Shown in pieces: positions 33,075-33,141 of a stretch of DNA of 33,141 nucleotides (within the stretch, counting starts at the first letter, position 1; each line of letters starts with the position of its first letter). Source of the DNA: Burkholderiales bacterium. GTDB taxonomy: Bacteria > Pseudomonadota > Gammaproteobacteria > Burkholderiales > Ga0077523. A model generated the notes under the pieces. That model ran no database searches, was not told the origin of the DNA, and was given only the letters and a program-made list of their open reading frames with translations. The stretch lies in NCBI GenBank assembly GCA_019745565.1, contig JAIESW010000005.1, positions 64,235 to 97,375 of the forward strand, read 5' to 3'. The position numbers and the translations under genes are program-made.

Positions 33075-33141
33075 CTACACCCGCAAACCCCGCACACCCC
33101 GCCGCAGCGCCGCCACATCGCGCCCCTTCGCACCGTCGCGC
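33075..33141 (-). CDS. Possible 3' end of a minus-strand gene entering from beyond the window
   Basis: On the minus strand a frame open to the window edge would encode ...RDGAKGRDVAALRRGVRGLRV and stop at TAG 33077-33075. The short peptide looks like a plausible C-terminal tail and the preceding hairpin fits a convergent arrangement. Other frames are also open over this short stretch, so the call is weak and no function can be offered. Confidence 0.25.
   Translation of the reverse strand, partial: RDGAKGRDVAALRRGVRGLRV

Overview
The window is a dense, high-GC bacterial chromosome segment, coding on both strands with almost no spare DNA. Gene content and order point to a betaproteobacterium: thrS-infC-rpmI-rplT-pheS-pheT-ihfA-merR-like-tRNA-Pro, surE-pcm-nlpD, one lolC/E gene followed by lolD, an RpfE-type protein near recJ/prfB/lysS, and a RelA that lacks the hydrolase active site. 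This placement is inferred from gene families and order. No insertion sequence, phage gene, integrase or CRISPR array was seen, so this looks like core chromosome rather than an accessory island.

Layout. Positions 1-1834 (+) hold the 3' part of a fumarylacetoacetate-hydrolase-family gene and a periplasmic branched-chain-amino-acid-type binding protein. Positions 1862-7728 (-) form a likely operon read recJ, MgtC/DUF4010 membrane protein, prfB (with its programmed frameshift), lysS, with a multi-hairpin palindromic repeat between prfB and lysS. A methyl-accepting chemotaxis protein (7846-9843, +) diverges from recJ and converges on an RpfE-type gene (9848-10876, -). Then on the + strand come lolC, lolD, an exported FKBP-type isomerase, comEC and relA (10983-18312), followed by a small chemotaxis group cheR, cheB and a STAS protein (18489-20852).

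From tRNA-Val (20905) the window runs through the classic translation block: thrS, infC (ATC start), rpmI, rplT, a terminator-like hairpin, pheS, pheT, ihfA, a MerR-like gene and tRNA-Pro (to 28489). Two genes on the - strand follow: a heme-oxygenase-fold protein and a NarL/FixJ response regulator. The window closes with surE-pcm-nlpD (+) and a strong hairpin.

Themes. (1) Translation and its control: lysS, prfB, thrS, infC, rpmI, rplT, pheS, pheT, two tRNAs and relA; prfB and infC each carry their known autoregulatory device (in-frame TGA with +1 shift; non-canonical start). (2) Envelope: the LolCD lipoprotein exporter, a periplasmic isomerase and an NlpD-like amidase activator. (3) Motility: the chemoreceptor gene and cheR-cheB-STAS are each preceded by a match to the flagellar sigma-28 promoter (TCAA-N15-GYCGATAW), which suggests a shared FliA regulon. 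(4) Regulatory DNA hidden in genes: AT-rich patches with rare codons near the 3' ends of thrS and pheT contain sigma-70-like promoters placed to drive infC and ihfA.

I did not find a clearly new multi-gene system. The items most worth a second look are the two sigma-28 promoters, the embedded promoters, the repeat-built hairpin leader between tRNA-Val and thrS, the heme-oxygenase-like protein that appears to have lost its heme ligand, and the apparent lack of rpoS directly after nlpD.
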